This document shows, piece after piece, positions 9,023-17,143 of a DNA stretch of 64,000 bases. Within the stretch, counting starts at the first letter, position 1. Every line of letters starts with the position of its first letter. The position numbers were made by a program, and so were the translations under genes. Origin of the DNA: Arthrobacter sp. CAU 1506 (lineage in GTDB: Bacteria > Actinomycetota > Actinomycetes > Actinomycetales > Micrococcaceae); NCBI RefSeq assembly GCF_005047635.1, contig NZ_SUKC01000009.1, positions 62,001 through 126,000 on the forward strand. The letters run 5' to 3'. The notes below the pieces were generated by a model that saw only the letters and a list, made by a program, of their open reading frames with translations, did no database searches and was not told the origin of the DNA.

Positions 9023-9808
9023 ATGGCCACTTTTACGGAACTCCACCACGCTGGTGCGCCGCTGCTGCTGCCGAATGCGTGGGACGTCGGCTCGGCCCTG
9101 GCCTTTGCGGCGGCAGGGTTCGCCGCCATCGGCACCACCAGCTTCGGCATTGCGGCCAGCGCCGGCCAGCCCGACGGCGGCCGATCCAGCAAGACTGCAA
9201 CGGCGGACCTCGTGGCGCAATTGGTTCGGTTGCCGGTCCACGTCACCGCGGACATCGAGGACGGCTACTCGGATGACCCCGACGAGGTTGCGGACGTTGT
9301 GGCCGAATTGGCGGACCACGGCGTGGCCGGGATCAATATCGAAGACAGCAAAGCCGGGCGTTTGGTGGAGCCCGCAGTCCTGGCCAGCAAGGTGGATGCC
9401 ATCAAACACCGCACCCCGGACGTGTTTATCAACGCGCGGGTGGACAACTTCTGGCTAGCCGAACAAGCCACCGTGGACGCGGTCCTGCTCCGCTCGCAGG
9501 CCTACGCTGACGCCGGGGCCGACGGGATCTTTGTCCCCGGCCTGGCAGCCCCGGAAGACATCAGCCGTGTCGCCGCCGGGATCGGATTGCCGGTCAACCT
9601 GCTGGCGCATCCCACGCTCAGTGTTGCCGAGCTGGGGGACTTGGGCATCCGAAGAGTGAGTTCCGGATCGCTGCCTTACCGCGCAGCCGTGGATGCGGCA
9701 GTCAACGTTGCCACCGTGCTGCGCGACGGCGGCCAACTGCCGGCAGCCACCTCCTACGGTGAGATGCAGGCGCGCCTCGAGGCTTTCATCAAAGACCCGA
9801 GGACCTGA
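9023..9808 (+). CDS. Isocitrate lyase/phosphoenolpyruvate mutase family protein
   Basis: A 261-residue (beta/alpha)8 enzyme of the ICL/PEP-mutase superfamily, which breaks or forms C-C or C-P bonds of alpha-oxo acids using Mg2+. It shows the family start LLLPNAWDVGSA, the metal-binding strand TADIEDGYSDDP, NIEDSKAG, and INARVDNFW where many members have NARTD. The catalytic loop Cys of isocitrate and methylisocitrate lyases is absent, so it is probably not either of those. Possible activities are oxaloacetate or 2,3-dimethylmalate lyase-like reactions. Monocistronic, ended by a strong hairpin at 9823-9860. Confidence 0.9.
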   Translation: MATFTELHHAGAPLLLPNAWDVGSALAFAAAGFAAIGTTSFGIAASAGQPDGGRSSKTATADLVAQLVRLPVHVTADIEDGYSDDPDEVADVVAELADHGVAGINIEDSKAGRLVEPAVLASKVDAIKHRTPDVFINARVDNFWLAEQATVDAVLLRSQAYADAGADGIFVPGLAAPEDISRVAAGIGLPVNLLAHPTLSVAELGDLGIRRVSSGSLPYRAAVDAAVNVATVLRDGGQLPAATSYGEMQARLEAFIKDPRT

Positions 9809-9822
9809 CGCCCCGGCTGTGA

Positions 9823-9860
9823 CAGAAGCGCCGCCCTCTGATGGGAGGACGGCGCTTCTG
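9823..9860. terminator. Bidirectional terminator hairpin
   Basis: Arms 9823-9838 and 9845-9860 form a long GC-rich stem with one mismatch and a 6-base loop, between two convergent genes. Confidence 0.8.
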
Positions 9861-9901
9861 CGCGACTGGCCGGCGACGGTCAGTTTGCCTGCTGCAGTGA
9901 A

Positions 9902-11953
9902 TTACTTGTTGTGGCCCGGGGCCAGGTGGGAGCGGCCGCGGTCATGCATGGTGTCCTTGTTGTGGCCGGGGGCGTCGGCCGACTTGCCGCGCTTCTTCTC
10001 CGGCTCGGCCGGCATTTCATAGGTCACCCACAGAATCGGGGCCTCAGCACCGGAGCCGCCTTCGTACGCTTCGGCGGTCCGGTTGCCGGTTCCGGAGAGC
10101 GCCAGCGTGAGCGCGTTGCCCTCTTCCCAGCCTTCGCCGTCGACGATCGACTGGATCAGTGCGGACAGGTCAGGGGTGCGCTGGTCGGGGCCGGCTTCCT
10201 GCGCCAGGGTCCAGAGCGGGATGTCCTTCCACTCCACCGTGGTGTCCAGGAAGCTACGCGAGGAGAGGTTGTTGTCCTCCTCCTTGAACGGCAGGGAGTC
10301 GGCCGAATTCTCGACGGCGATGGCCACGTTGAACGGGTCAGCGGACTTCTTGGGCTCATCAGTGGTGAACTGCAGGTGTGCGGAGGTGATCTTGGCACCT
10401 GCCGGAATGGCCAACCGGTCGTAGCGCAGCCCGATGATCTGCTGTTCGGTGTCGGCCTCGCCGGGGCTCTCTTCGGTGACCTCGAGGTCGGACGAGTCCA
10501 GGTACACCTCGCCCGTTGCGACGTACTGCTCGATGTCGTCATTGCCGGTCAGGATACGTGCCTGCGCGGTCACCTCGCCGGTTTTTTCGTCAACCACGGG
10601 TGCGATCGGCTCGTCGAAGACAGGCTCCGGTTCGAACACGGTCTCCGCCGGGTAGTCCGGAACGGGGTTCGGCGTAGCGCCCTCGGGTGCATCGGAGAGC
10701 GTGACGTCGTCCAGGACCTTTCCGTCGGCTACCTGGTAGGTGACGGCACGCAGGGACTCGTCCGTTACCGTCACATGCGTGTAGCTCGGGGTCCGTTCCT
10801 GGCTGGTGATGGCGTTGAACGGGTAGTCCATGCCGGTGACTTGGTAGTACTTGGAGCCGGTGGAGGAGTTGTGGCTCATGTAGAGCACTTCGCCCGGGAA
10901 TTTCTCCAGCTTGCTCGGCGCGGAAAGATCGCCGACCGCATGGCCGCTGTGCAGCAGGTGCGAGCGGGTGTAGACGTGGTCGTGGCCGGAGAGGACCAAG
11001 TCGATGTCCAGCTTCGACATCTCCAGCGGCATATCCGTGCGGCGGGCCTCGACGTCGCTGTCGGTGGAGTGCGACGCGGTCGAGTAGAGGGCGTGGTGCC
11101 AGGTTGCGACCTTCCACTTGGCGTCTTGGCCGTGCTCGGCTATGACCTGTTCCATCCAGTCGAAGTGCTGCTGGTTGTCCCGAACGTTCGAGTTCAGGGA
11201 CAGGAACAGCACGTCGTTGTAGACGTACCAGTAGTTGCCCAGGCCCGGGTGCTGGGCACCGGCTACCGGGTCGGAGTTAGGCATGAAGAAGTGCTCACCG
11301 TAGCTGGGGCCCACGTCGTGGTTGCCGACGTTCGTGGCCAGGGCGTTTTCGCGCAACTGGTCGGGAGCCAGGAAATCGGCGTACTCGGCCGCATCGTCGT
11401 GAGTGTTCACCTGGTCGCCGACGGACAGCAGGAAGTCCGCGCCGGGGAATTTCGAGGTCGACGTCGTCAGTGTGTTCTGCCAGGCGCCGCCGTCCGTGGG
11501 CTGGCCGCCGCCGGAACCGATCTGCGGGTCGCCGTACACCAGGAAATCGAAATCGCCGTCGGTCTGCGTCGAGAACTCGTAGCTTTCGGACCAGCCGTCA
11601 ACGTCCGAACCCACCTGGTAGGTGTAAGTCGTTGAGGCGGCCAAGTCCGAGAACGTGGCCTGGTAGTAGGTCTGTCCCTCGGCCTGAGCAGCACCGGACT
11701 TGACCGGCAGGACCGTACGGGTGGTGTTGGCTTCGTTGCCCTTGACAGCGATGCGGGCTGCCTGGGGATTGGACGAACTGGAGTACCAGACAAGGTTGCG
11801 TTCGGACTCGTTGGCGCCAACGTTGAGGACGGTGGAAGTGGATTCGGCGGCGCCGTCAATCGGCGCTGCCGTGGCAGAAGCGATCGGACCCACAACGACG
11901 GCCAGCCCCAGTGTTGCCGCGGCGCAGCGCGTGAACACCTTTCGGTTCTTCAT
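9902..11953 (-). CDS. Secreted purple-acid-phosphatase-like metallophosphoesterase
   Basis: A 683-residue exported enzyme. Signal peptide 1-30 (ending IASATAA). Residues 40-130 match the fibronectin-like N-terminal domain of purple acid phosphatases. The dinuclear-metal core has GDPQ (Asp142), SVGDQ (Asp180), GNHD (Asn211, His212), WHH (His286/287) and SGHDH (His324, His326). Residues about 470-655 resemble a DNRLRE-type beta domain that may bind polymer or cell wall. The tail carries two APGHNK copies. It probably releases phosphate from organic esters outside the cell. ATG 11953 has AGGAGA at the right distance. A PHO-box-like element lies upstream, pointing to phosphate-starvation control. 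Confidence 0.93.
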   Translation of the reverse strand: MKNRKVFTRCAAATLGLAVVVGPIASATAAPIDGAAESTSTVLNVGANESERNLVWYSSSSNPQAARIAVKGNEANTTRTVLPVKSGAAQAEGQTYYQATFSDLAASTTYTYQVGSDVDGWSESYEFSTQTDGDFDFLVYGDPQIGSGGGQPTDGGAWQNTLTTSTSKFPGADFLLSVGDQVNTHDDAAEYADFLAPDQLRENALATNVGNHDVGPSYGEHFFMPNSDPVAGAQHPGLGNYWYVYNDVLFLSLNSNVRDNQQHFDWMEQVIAEHGQDAKWKVATWHHALYSTASHSTDSDVEARRTDMPLEMSKLDIDLVLSGHDHVYTRSHLLHSGHAVGDLSAPSKLEKFPGEVLYMSHNSSTGSKYYQVTGMDYPFNAITSQERTPSYTHVTVTDESLRAVTYQVADGKVLDDVTLSDAPEGATPNPVPDYPAETVFEPEPVFDEPIAPVVDEKTGEVTAQARILTGNDDIEQYVATGEVYLDSSDLEVTEESPGEADTEQQIIGLRYDRLAIPAGAKITSAHLQFTTDEPKKSADPFNVAIAVENSADSLPFKEEDNNLSSRSFLDTTVEWKDIPLWTLAQEAGPDQRTPDLSALIQSIVDGEGWEEGNALTLALSGTGNRTAEAYEGGSGAEAPILWVTYEMPAEPEKKRGKSADAPGHNKDTMHDRGRSHLAPGHNK

Positions 11954-12004
11954 CAAGTCTCCTGTTGAGTTCGCGAGTGGGGCACTTGCTGGCCCCACCG
12001 TCGG

Positions 12005-12059
12005 ACTCTAGGAGCACGGGGAGTGGCATTGATGGAATCGGGCTGAATCCCGGGTGAAC
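12005..12059 (-). promoter_or_regulatory. PHO-box-like direct repeats and -10 box of the phosphoesterase gene
   Basis: Reading the minus strand, three 11-base units follow one another: GTTCACCCGGG (12049-12059), ATTCAGCCCGA (12038-12048) and TTCCATCAATG (12027-12037). The first has the full GTTCACC core of the Streptomyces PhoP box; the others match 5 and 4 of 7 positions. A TAGAGT -10 box lies at 12005-12010, placing the repeats over the -35 region, as expected for an activator. Function is inferred. Confidence 0.6.
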
Positions 12060-12126
12060 CGCCGCCGACGGATCGAAATGCATCGATTACCCGGATGGTG
12101 TGCGCTTACCGGCGCGGAAGACGGTG

Positions 12127-12158
12127 GTGGGCTGGCACCTGCGGAGGTGCCAGCCCAC
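12127..12158. terminator. Perfect 14-bp inverted repeat, probable terminator
   Basis: Arms 12127-12140 and 12145-12158 are perfectly complementary around a GCGG loop. There is no T tract on either side. No firm gene ends here; it could serve the weak minus-strand reading frame that stops at 12274, or shield the phosphoesterase promoter from read-through. Confidence 0.55.
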
Positions 12159-12273
12159 GATTGCGTCATGGAAACGGACAGGAGGGTCTCTGGCAACCAT
12201 CGCCGGATTAGCTTCACCGGTAGGTTGCGGAACCTATCCGTTGACCGGAGCCCGCCTGTTCTTCAGGCCCGAT

Positions 12274-12555
12274 TCAGGCCAGGCGGTGCCGGCCGGTTCC
12301 ACGGCTCCACGGAATCCAGCTGCGGCTGCGGCGCGGCCGGTCGAGATGGCCTACCTGTTCCATCGGATCCGCGGCGTCGTCCGGCAGCCGCCGGTCCTCG
12401 CCGGCCACCACGTGTGCGGTTCCCGGACCGGGTATTTGGGCGGCGGCAAGGTTCGGCATGCCGATGTCCCTGCCCATCCCGTGGAGGGGCTTTGGGCCCA
12501 TACGCTCCATTGTTTCGGACGAATTGTCGTCACGACGTTGCTGATTTTCCCGCAT
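12274..12555 (-). CDS. Doubtful small reading frame
   Basis: A possible 93-residue basic, Arg/Pro-rich product beginning MRENQQRRDDNSSETMERMG. No domain, signal or membrane segment is visible. Codon use is moderately GC-biased, a weak GGGGGC lies before the ATG, and a strong hairpin follows 115 bases downstream; these are the only supports. An overlapping open frame on the other strand makes this ambiguous. Confidence 0.25.
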   Translation of the reverse strand: MRENQQRRDDNSSETMERMGPKPLHGMGRDIGMPNLAAAQIPGPGTAHVVAGEDRRLPDDAADPMEQVGHLDRPRRSRSWIPWSRGTGRHRLA

Positions 12556-12801
12556 GTTGTGCCCCCATTGGCTGATCGGTAAATCCCCTGCGGCCTAGAG
12601 TAAACCGGTTTCCTCGGAAATGGTCGAAAAATCCCGAGAAATTTTGCCCGACGACCCCTGTGACCGATCGTTACATCGGCGAGTAGAGGTCACTCCGCCC
12701 CGAAGAATACGGGCATGGCAAGCCGGGCTCCCGCGTCATGGCGGGCGGCCTCCGACCGAAGCCGGACGCCGCCGTCGTCATGGCAGACGCCAGCTTAGGA
12801 G

Positions 12802-13257
12802 TCAGCCGAGTTGCTCCGCGAGGATGTCCAGCGCCTCGCTCCAACCGTCGAAGACATTGTTATCCCCGGCGAAGCCAGCGATGCCCCGGAGGTGGAAGGT
12901 CATCTCGGTGCGACCGCCTTCCAGCTCGGCCAGCTGCACCGTGATGATCGGTGAATCTTCGACCCGGTCACCGGGCGAAGCCCACGTGAAGACGAGCAGT
13001 TCCGGTTCCACCACTTCGAGATACTGCCCGGCCGTGGGATATTCGCTGCCGTCGGGCGCGATCATCTTGTACTCATAGGTCCCGCCGACGCGTCCGTCGA
13101 TCCGGACAAACTCGCGCGGGCTGGTGACTTCGCGGGGGTGCCACCAGCGAGCGGCTTCGTCCGGGTCGGTCCATGCGCGCCAGACGCTCTCGCGCGGTGC
13201 GTCGAAAACCCGGGTGATGGTGAACTGCTTGTCTTGGGTAGCGGTTTGTTCAGTCAT
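12802..13257 (-). CDS. SRPBCC (AHSA1-type) domain protein
   Basis: A 151-residue single-domain helix-grip protein of the AHSA1/CalC type. The typical opening FTITRVFDAPRESVWRAWTD, the middle GGTYEYKMIAPDG and the end GWSEALDILAEQL are clear. It overlaps the ArsR gene upstream by 8 bases, with the ribosome site GGAG inside that gene. ArsR plus AHSA1 pairs are common in actinobacteria, where the SRPBCC protein is presumed to bind a small hydrophobic ligand or mediate stress tolerance; the ligand is unknown. ATG 13257 is chosen because the longer frame upstream overlaps ArsR. Confidence 0.92.
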   Translation of the reverse strand: MTEQTATQDKQFTITRVFDAPRESVWRAWTDPDEAARWWHPREVTSPREFVRIDGRVGGTYEYKMIAPDGSEYPTAGQYLEVVEPELLVFTWASPGDRVEDSPIITVQLAELEGGRTEMTFHLRGIAGFAGDNNVFDGWSEALDILAEQLG

Positions 13258-13588
13258 TTTCGGTTTTCTCCTTGAGTTCGCGGAGCCGCTCGTCCAACAA
13301 ATCAAAGCGCTCGTTCCAGAGACCGCGGTGATGGTCAATCCAGGCCGAAACGTCGTCCAAAGGTTCGGTGCGGAGGGTGCAGTTTCGCCACTGCGCGGTG
13401 GCGGTCCGTTCGATCAGGCCAGCCTTTTCCAGCACCCGCAGATGCTGTGACACAGCGGGCCGGCTGATCTGGAACGGTTCTGCGAGTTGGCCGGCGGTGG
13501 CCGAACCTTGCCGCAAGCGGGACAGGATGGCCCTGCGGGTCGGATCAGCCAGCGCGGCGAAGACCAAGCTCAGCTGATCCCCTGCCAT
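13250..13588 (-). CDS. ArsR-family transcriptional repressor
   Basis: A 112-residue winged-helix regulator: LVFAALADPTRRAILSRL at the start, then the recognition helix region QISRPAVSQHLRVLEKAGLI and wing RTATAQWRNCTLR. There is no CxC metal-binding pair, so it belongs to the non-metal ArsR group that accompanies AHSA1 proteins. It is the first gene of a two-gene operon with the SRPBCC gene and probably represses itself. Its start is preceded by short ATGTAAG repeats that could be the operator. Confidence 0.93.
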   Translation of the reverse strand: MAGDQLSLVFAALADPTRRAILSRLRQGSATAGQLAEPFQISRPAVSQHLRVLEKAGLIERTATAQWRNCTLRTEPLDDVSAWIDHHRGLWNERFDLLDERLRELKEKTEND

Positions 13589-13609
13589 GTAAGCAACTCC
13601 TTATGTAAG
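13587..13609 (-). promoter_or_regulatory. Possible ArsR operator
   Basis: ATGTAAG occurs twice, 16 bases apart (13587-13593 and 13603-13609), and the second copy lies in the dyad CTTATGTAAG. The site overlaps the start codon region of the ArsR gene. Weak evidence. Confidence 0.3.
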
Positions 13610-13672
13610 AGATGCCTTAACCATACTCAGGCCTGCGCGGTCGTCAAGAGCTCCAGTCGCCGGAGGCACACC

Positions 13673-15109
13673 CTAGAACCTGGACGAACTGCCCGAGCCG
13701 CTGAAGCTCCCGCCGCTGCTGCCATAGCCGGTGGTGCTGCCGCTGCTGCGTGAGGAATCGACGCTGCTTTGCGCCGAGCTATAGCCGGCGTTGAACGAGT
13801 AGGCGGAGTAGAACATGTACGGCGGGTACACCGTGTCCAAGATGGTGGGGGAGGACCGGCGCTCTCCGCTGCGGAGTTCCTCGTCCATCTCCTCGCGCAT
13901 TTTGTCCTTCTCCGAGGACGTTTTCGCATACGCATCGATGACCGTGTCCGCGTGCGCCTTCAGCAACTCGGTGAATTCGCCCCGGCTGTCCTGCACCAAG
14001 CGCAGCGCGCTGTCCGGTGTGGTCCGTCCGTCGGCGAGGCCGGCGGCCCAGTCCTCCAGTTCCTCCCGGATGTGGTCGCGGAAAGAGCGCAGCGACGCAG
14101 CCGTTGCCGATGATCTTGCGCTCTCCGGCCCCTCCTCGATCAGCGAATCAATGCCGTCCAGGTCCTCGCGCAAGGGTGCCAGTTGCCGGTCCCAGACACG
14201 CTCCCAACCGGATGCCAAGTTCAGGAACGTGTTGGTATCGGCGATGACGTCATCCAGGGCATCCAGCTCCGTCGCCATGCGCGCGTACTCGGCCGCTGTC
14301 TTGACGTTCTTGCCCGACTTCAAATCCTTCTCGCTCATGGCGTGGACCCTGTCGTTGAGCTTGCTGGCTTCGGTGTAGCCGGTCATGAAGCCGCGGTATT
14401 TTTCCAGCACCCGCGAGCCGTACTCAGACGTCGGCGGAATGGTGTTCGCATTGACCTCCGTGGCGTCCAGGTCCATGGAGACGTTGGAGTAGCTGCGGTC
14501 CCCGCGCTCAATCTCGCGACGGGCCCTGATCAGGTTCTGCCGGCGTACACCAAAGCGGACTCCGAAGAACCCGACGACGGCGATGCCGCCCGCCCAGAGG
14601 CTGCCGATGAAGGCCCCGGAGCGGTACCACGGGCGGTTGATCAACTCAGCGCCGCGCTCGATGCCGGCGATGGTTCCGTCGGTCCACTGGGCATCACGGA
14701 ACAGTTCTTTGGTGGCCTCCTGGATGTCCTCGCGCTGCTCCAGCGGGATCTTGCGGTCCTCGCCCATATAGGTTCCGACCCACCGGCCCACCGGATCCAG
14801 CGCGAAGATAAAGAGCCCGTCCGCCCACTTCTGACCGTCGGCGCTGAGCCACTCCGGATGCTCCGCGCGGGCGAAGCGAAGCACTTCTTCGTTGAGGTTG
14901 GCAGAGGCAGAGCCGTTGTAGGTATAGACAGCGACTTTGGTCGGTTGGTAGAAGTCGATCGCCTCGACCGCGGGCAGGAGCGTGTTCTGGTCAAGGACGC
15001 CGGCGGTGTCCTCTACGACCACCTCCGTGGGGGTCACGGCGTGCGCGGCCGAAGCTGTTCCCAGCAGTCCCGCCAGCACCAACATGAGGGCGCCGATCAT
15101 CCTTTTCAT
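13673..15109 (-). CDS. TPM-domain membrane protein (DUF5129-like)
   Basis: A 478-residue exported, membrane-anchored protein. Signal peptide 1-24 (GLLGTASAAHA). Residues 30-150 resemble a TPM/DUF477 domain (VEDTAGVLDQNTLLPAVE, WADGLFIFALDPVGRWVGTYMG). One membrane helix follows (about 167-187, GSLWAGGIAVVGFFGVRFGV), then a 230-residue charged helical cytoplasmic part and a Ser/Gly/Tyr-rich tail ending GSGSSSRF. The architecture matches DUF5129 proteins of Micrococcales (from memory). The TPM family may chaperone or repair membrane proteins, but no function is established here. RBS AAGGAA before the ATG. Confidence 0.8.
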   Translation of the reverse strand: MKRMIGALMLVLAGLLGTASAAHAVTPTEVVVEDTAGVLDQNTLLPAVEAIDFYQPTKVAVYTYNGSASANLNEEVLRFARAEHPEWLSADGQKWADGLFIFALDPVGRWVGTYMGEDRKIPLEQREDIQEATKELFRDAQWTDGTIAGIERGAELINRPWYRSGAFIGSLWAGGIAVVGFFGVRFGVRRQNLIRARREIERGDRSYSNVSMDLDATEVNANTIPPTSEYGSRVLEKYRGFMTGYTEASKLNDRVHAMSEKDLKSGKNVKTAAEYARMATELDALDDVIADTNTFLNLASGWERVWDRQLAPLREDLDGIDSLIEEGPESARSSATAASLRSFRDHIREELEDWAAGLADGRTTPDSALRLVQDSRGEFTELLKAHADTVIDAYAKTSSEKDKMREEMDEELRSGERRSSPTILDTVYPPYMFYSAYSFNAGYSSAQSSVDSSRSSGSTTGYGSSGGSFSGSGSSSRF

Positions 15110-15194
15110 CTGTCCAATTCCTTCGGTTCCGCAGATTTATGGCCTCACCGGAACCCTACCGGGTATGGGCAGCGGACAGATGGACGCCGCACAT

Positions 15195-15229
15195 GGCGGT
15201 GGGCCGGCTCCAGGAGCCGGCCCACCGCC
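15195..15229. terminator. Strong hairpin terminator
   Basis: Arms 15195-15209 and 15215-15229 are perfectly complementary (GGCGGTGGGCCGGCT and its complement). It follows the stop of the minus-strand SRPBCC gene. No T tract, as is common in high-GC actinobacteria. Confidence 0.75.
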
Positions 15230-15252
15230 GTCGTTATGAGGGGAAGTAAGGT

Positions 15253-15729
15253 CTAGAGCTGGGTGCCGGTGGGGCCGCTGTCGTTCACTTCGCCGCGCCA
15301 GGCGCCGGTCTCGGTGCCGCGGGTTTCGATGAACTCCTTGAACTTCTTCATGTCCGACTTCACTTGCCTGTCGTCAAGGTTCAGGGCCGCGCCTGCCTTC
15401 TCGGTGAAGGTTTCGGGGTCCCATTCGAAGCGGACGGACACCTGGGTGCTGTCGGCTCCGAGCTGGCTGAACGTGACGACGCCGGCGTGCGACTTGCCGT
15501 CGACGCTGCGCCACGCGATGCGCTGGTCCGGCTGCTGCTCCACGATCTCGGTATCGAACTCGCGCTCGACACCGCCGATCTTCGTCTTCCAATGGTTGGT
15601 GGTGTCGGTCAGCTGCGTCACCGACTCCACCCCGGACATGAAGTTAGAAAAGGACTCGAACTGCGTCCACTGGTCGTACGCGGTACGGACCGGAACGGCT
15701 ACATCAATGGTTTCTTCCACGGTCTGCAT
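15253..15729 (-). CDS. SRPBCC family protein (cyclase/dehydrase type)
   Basis: A 158-residue polyketide-cyclase-like protein: VEETIDVAVPVRTAYDQWTQ, FMSGVESVTQL, EIVEQQPDQRIAWRS, then TQVSVRFEWDP and a C-terminal helix DDRQVKSDMKKFKEFIE. Actinobacterial relatives are stress-associated proteins of unknown ligand. It is divergent from the alcohol dehydrogenase and transcribed alone, with its own terminator at 15195-15229. Confidence 0.9.
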   Translation of the reverse strand: MQTVEETIDVAVPVRTAYDQWTQFESFSNFMSGVESVTQLTDTTNHWKTKIGGVEREFDTEIVEQQPDQRIAWRSVDGKSHAGVVTFSQLGADSTQVSVRFEWDPETFTEKAGAALNLDDRQVKSDMKKFKEFIETRGTETGAWRGEVNDSGPTGTQL

Positions 15730-15888
15730 TCATTGCCTCCTTTGGAATCGGGCCGGCCCCGCCGTTGCGGGTTCGTGACGGCCTCACAAACCCCACGGTA
15801 CACAAAAGACAGCTTGCTGACTAATGATGTTTTGATGGGTAGGGTGGCTGGCGGAACCATCCAGCAGGATCGATCGAAGGAGTGGAGC

Positions 15889-16935
15889 ATGCGCGCCGTA
15901 GTGTTCGAGGAATTCAAGACGTTCCCCACGATCAAGGACGTGGAGCGGCCGAAGCTGCAGGCCGGCGAAGTGCTGCTGAAGGTTGCCGGCGCGGGCGCCT
16001 GCCACTCCGATGTGGCGATCTACCACGATTTCGAGGCCGGCCGACCGGGCGCGGTGCCGCCGCCGTTCACCCTGGGGCACGAGAATTCCGGCTGGGTGGA
16101 GGAACTTGGCGAAGGTGTTGAGGGGTTCAATGTCGGTGACGCCTACCTGGTCTACGGGCCGATCGGCTGCGGGCACTGCAAGGCCTGTTCGCGCGGCCAG
16201 GACACCTACTGCGAGAATGCCGCCAAGATGCCGTACCTCGGCGTTGGTTTGGGGCGCGACGGCGGGATGGCTGAGTATGTTTCGGTCCCCGCCCGGAATC
16301 TGGTGCCGCTGGGCGATGCCGACCCGGTTGCCGCGGCGCCGCTGGCCGACGCCGCACTCACCCCGTACCACGCGATCAAACAAGCGCTGCCGCATCTGGC
16401 CGGCGGCGGCAAATATGCGCTGGTGATCGGGCTCGGCGGACTGGGGCAGATCGCCGTGCAGATCCTGAAGGCGCTGACCGGTGCCACCGTGATTGCCACG
16501 GACATGAAGGAAGACGCCATGCGCAGGGCCGAAGAAGCCGGCGCGGTGACCGTCCCCGGCGGGGAAGGGCAGGCGGAGCGGATCCGCGAGATCACCGGCG
16601 GCCGCGGAGTCGACGCCGCGTTCGACTTTGTGGGCGTCGGGCCTACCGTCAAGACGGCCGCCGCCTCGATGGCCCGGCTGTCCCGGCTGACCGTCGTGGG
16701 CATCGCCGGCGGCACCCTTGAGTGGAGCTTCTTCACCAACCCGTACGAGTCGGTCATCACCAACACCTACTGGGGCACCATCGAGGACCTGCACGAGGTG
16801 GTGGACATGTACAAGGCCGGCCAGATAGTGCCGGAAGTCCAGCGCTTCAGCATGAATGAGGCACTGGACGCCTACCGCAAGCTGCAGGCCGGCGAAATCT
16901 CCGGCCGCGCCGTGGTGGTCCCGCACGGCGGCTAG
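15889..16935 (+). CDS. Zinc-dependent NAD(P) alcohol dehydrogenase
   Basis: A 348-residue medium-chain dehydrogenase oxidising an alcohol to a carbonyl. Catalytic zinc ligands: GACHSD near the start and GHEN. Structural zinc site: GCGHCKACSRGQDTYC. The Rossmann motif is VIGLGGLGQIA. The variant GHEN (rather than GHE followed by G) and DVERPKLQAGEVLLKV are typical of actinobacterial alcohol/aldehyde dehydrogenases of the AdhP/Adh-D type. ATG 15889 has GAAGGAGTGG upstream; longer in-frame starts overlap the divergent gene. Substrate unknown. Confidence 0.95.
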   Translation: MRAVVFEEFKTFPTIKDVERPKLQAGEVLLKVAGAGACHSDVAIYHDFEAGRPGAVPPPFTLGHENSGWVEELGEGVEGFNVGDAYLVYGPIGCGHCKACSRGQDTYCENAAKMPYLGVGLGRDGGMAEYVSVPARNLVPLGDADPVAAAPLADAALTPYHAIKQALPHLAGGGKYALVIGLGGLGQIAVQILKALTGATVIATDMKEDAMRRAEEAGAVTVPGGEGQAERIREITGGRGVDAAFDFVGVGPTVKTAAASMARLSRLTVVGIAGGTLEWSFFTNPYESVITNTYWGTIEDLHEVVDMYKAGQIVPEVQRFSMNEALDAYRKLQAGEISGRAVVVPHGG

Positions 16936-17078
16936 CCAAAGTCACGGCCCGACGGCGGTGGGACGGCTGAGATTGCTCGCCCCCGTCATCGGGGTGGGGG
17001 CTGGCTGAGTCTGTTGCTCCGTCGTTTGGGGCGGGGCCCGCGGGGTGGCCCGCACGGGGCTGCGGCGCCCGCGGTGGG

Positions 17079-17129
17079 CGAGGCGGATTCATGCCTCAAC
17101 CAAGCTGGCCGAGGCATGAATCCGCCTCG
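17079..17129. promoter_or_regulatory. Perfect 19-bp inverted repeat before the DUF4232 gene
   Basis: Arms 17079-17097 and 17111-17129 are perfect complements around a 13-base spacer. The right arm ends three bases before a TACGCT -10 box (17132-17137), which is followed by six bases and the GTG start. The repeat therefore covers the -35/spacer region. It may be an operator, or the terminator of the alcohol dehydrogenase gene 140 bases upstream. Confidence 0.7.
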
Positions 17130-17143
17130 ACTACGCTGGCCCC

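Larger units (their letters stand above)
11954..12801. other. 848-base stretch without a firm gene
   Basis: It holds the PHO-box/promoter of the phosphoesterase gene (12005-12059), the hairpin at 12127-12158 and the doubtful frame 12274-12555. In 12556-12801 nothing recognisable was found. Confidence 0.6.

Noticed and set aside
12054-12582. Two plus-strand frames of 173 and 160 codons
   Set aside because: No recognisable domain, poor start signals, and they pass through the perfect hairpin at 12127-12158.
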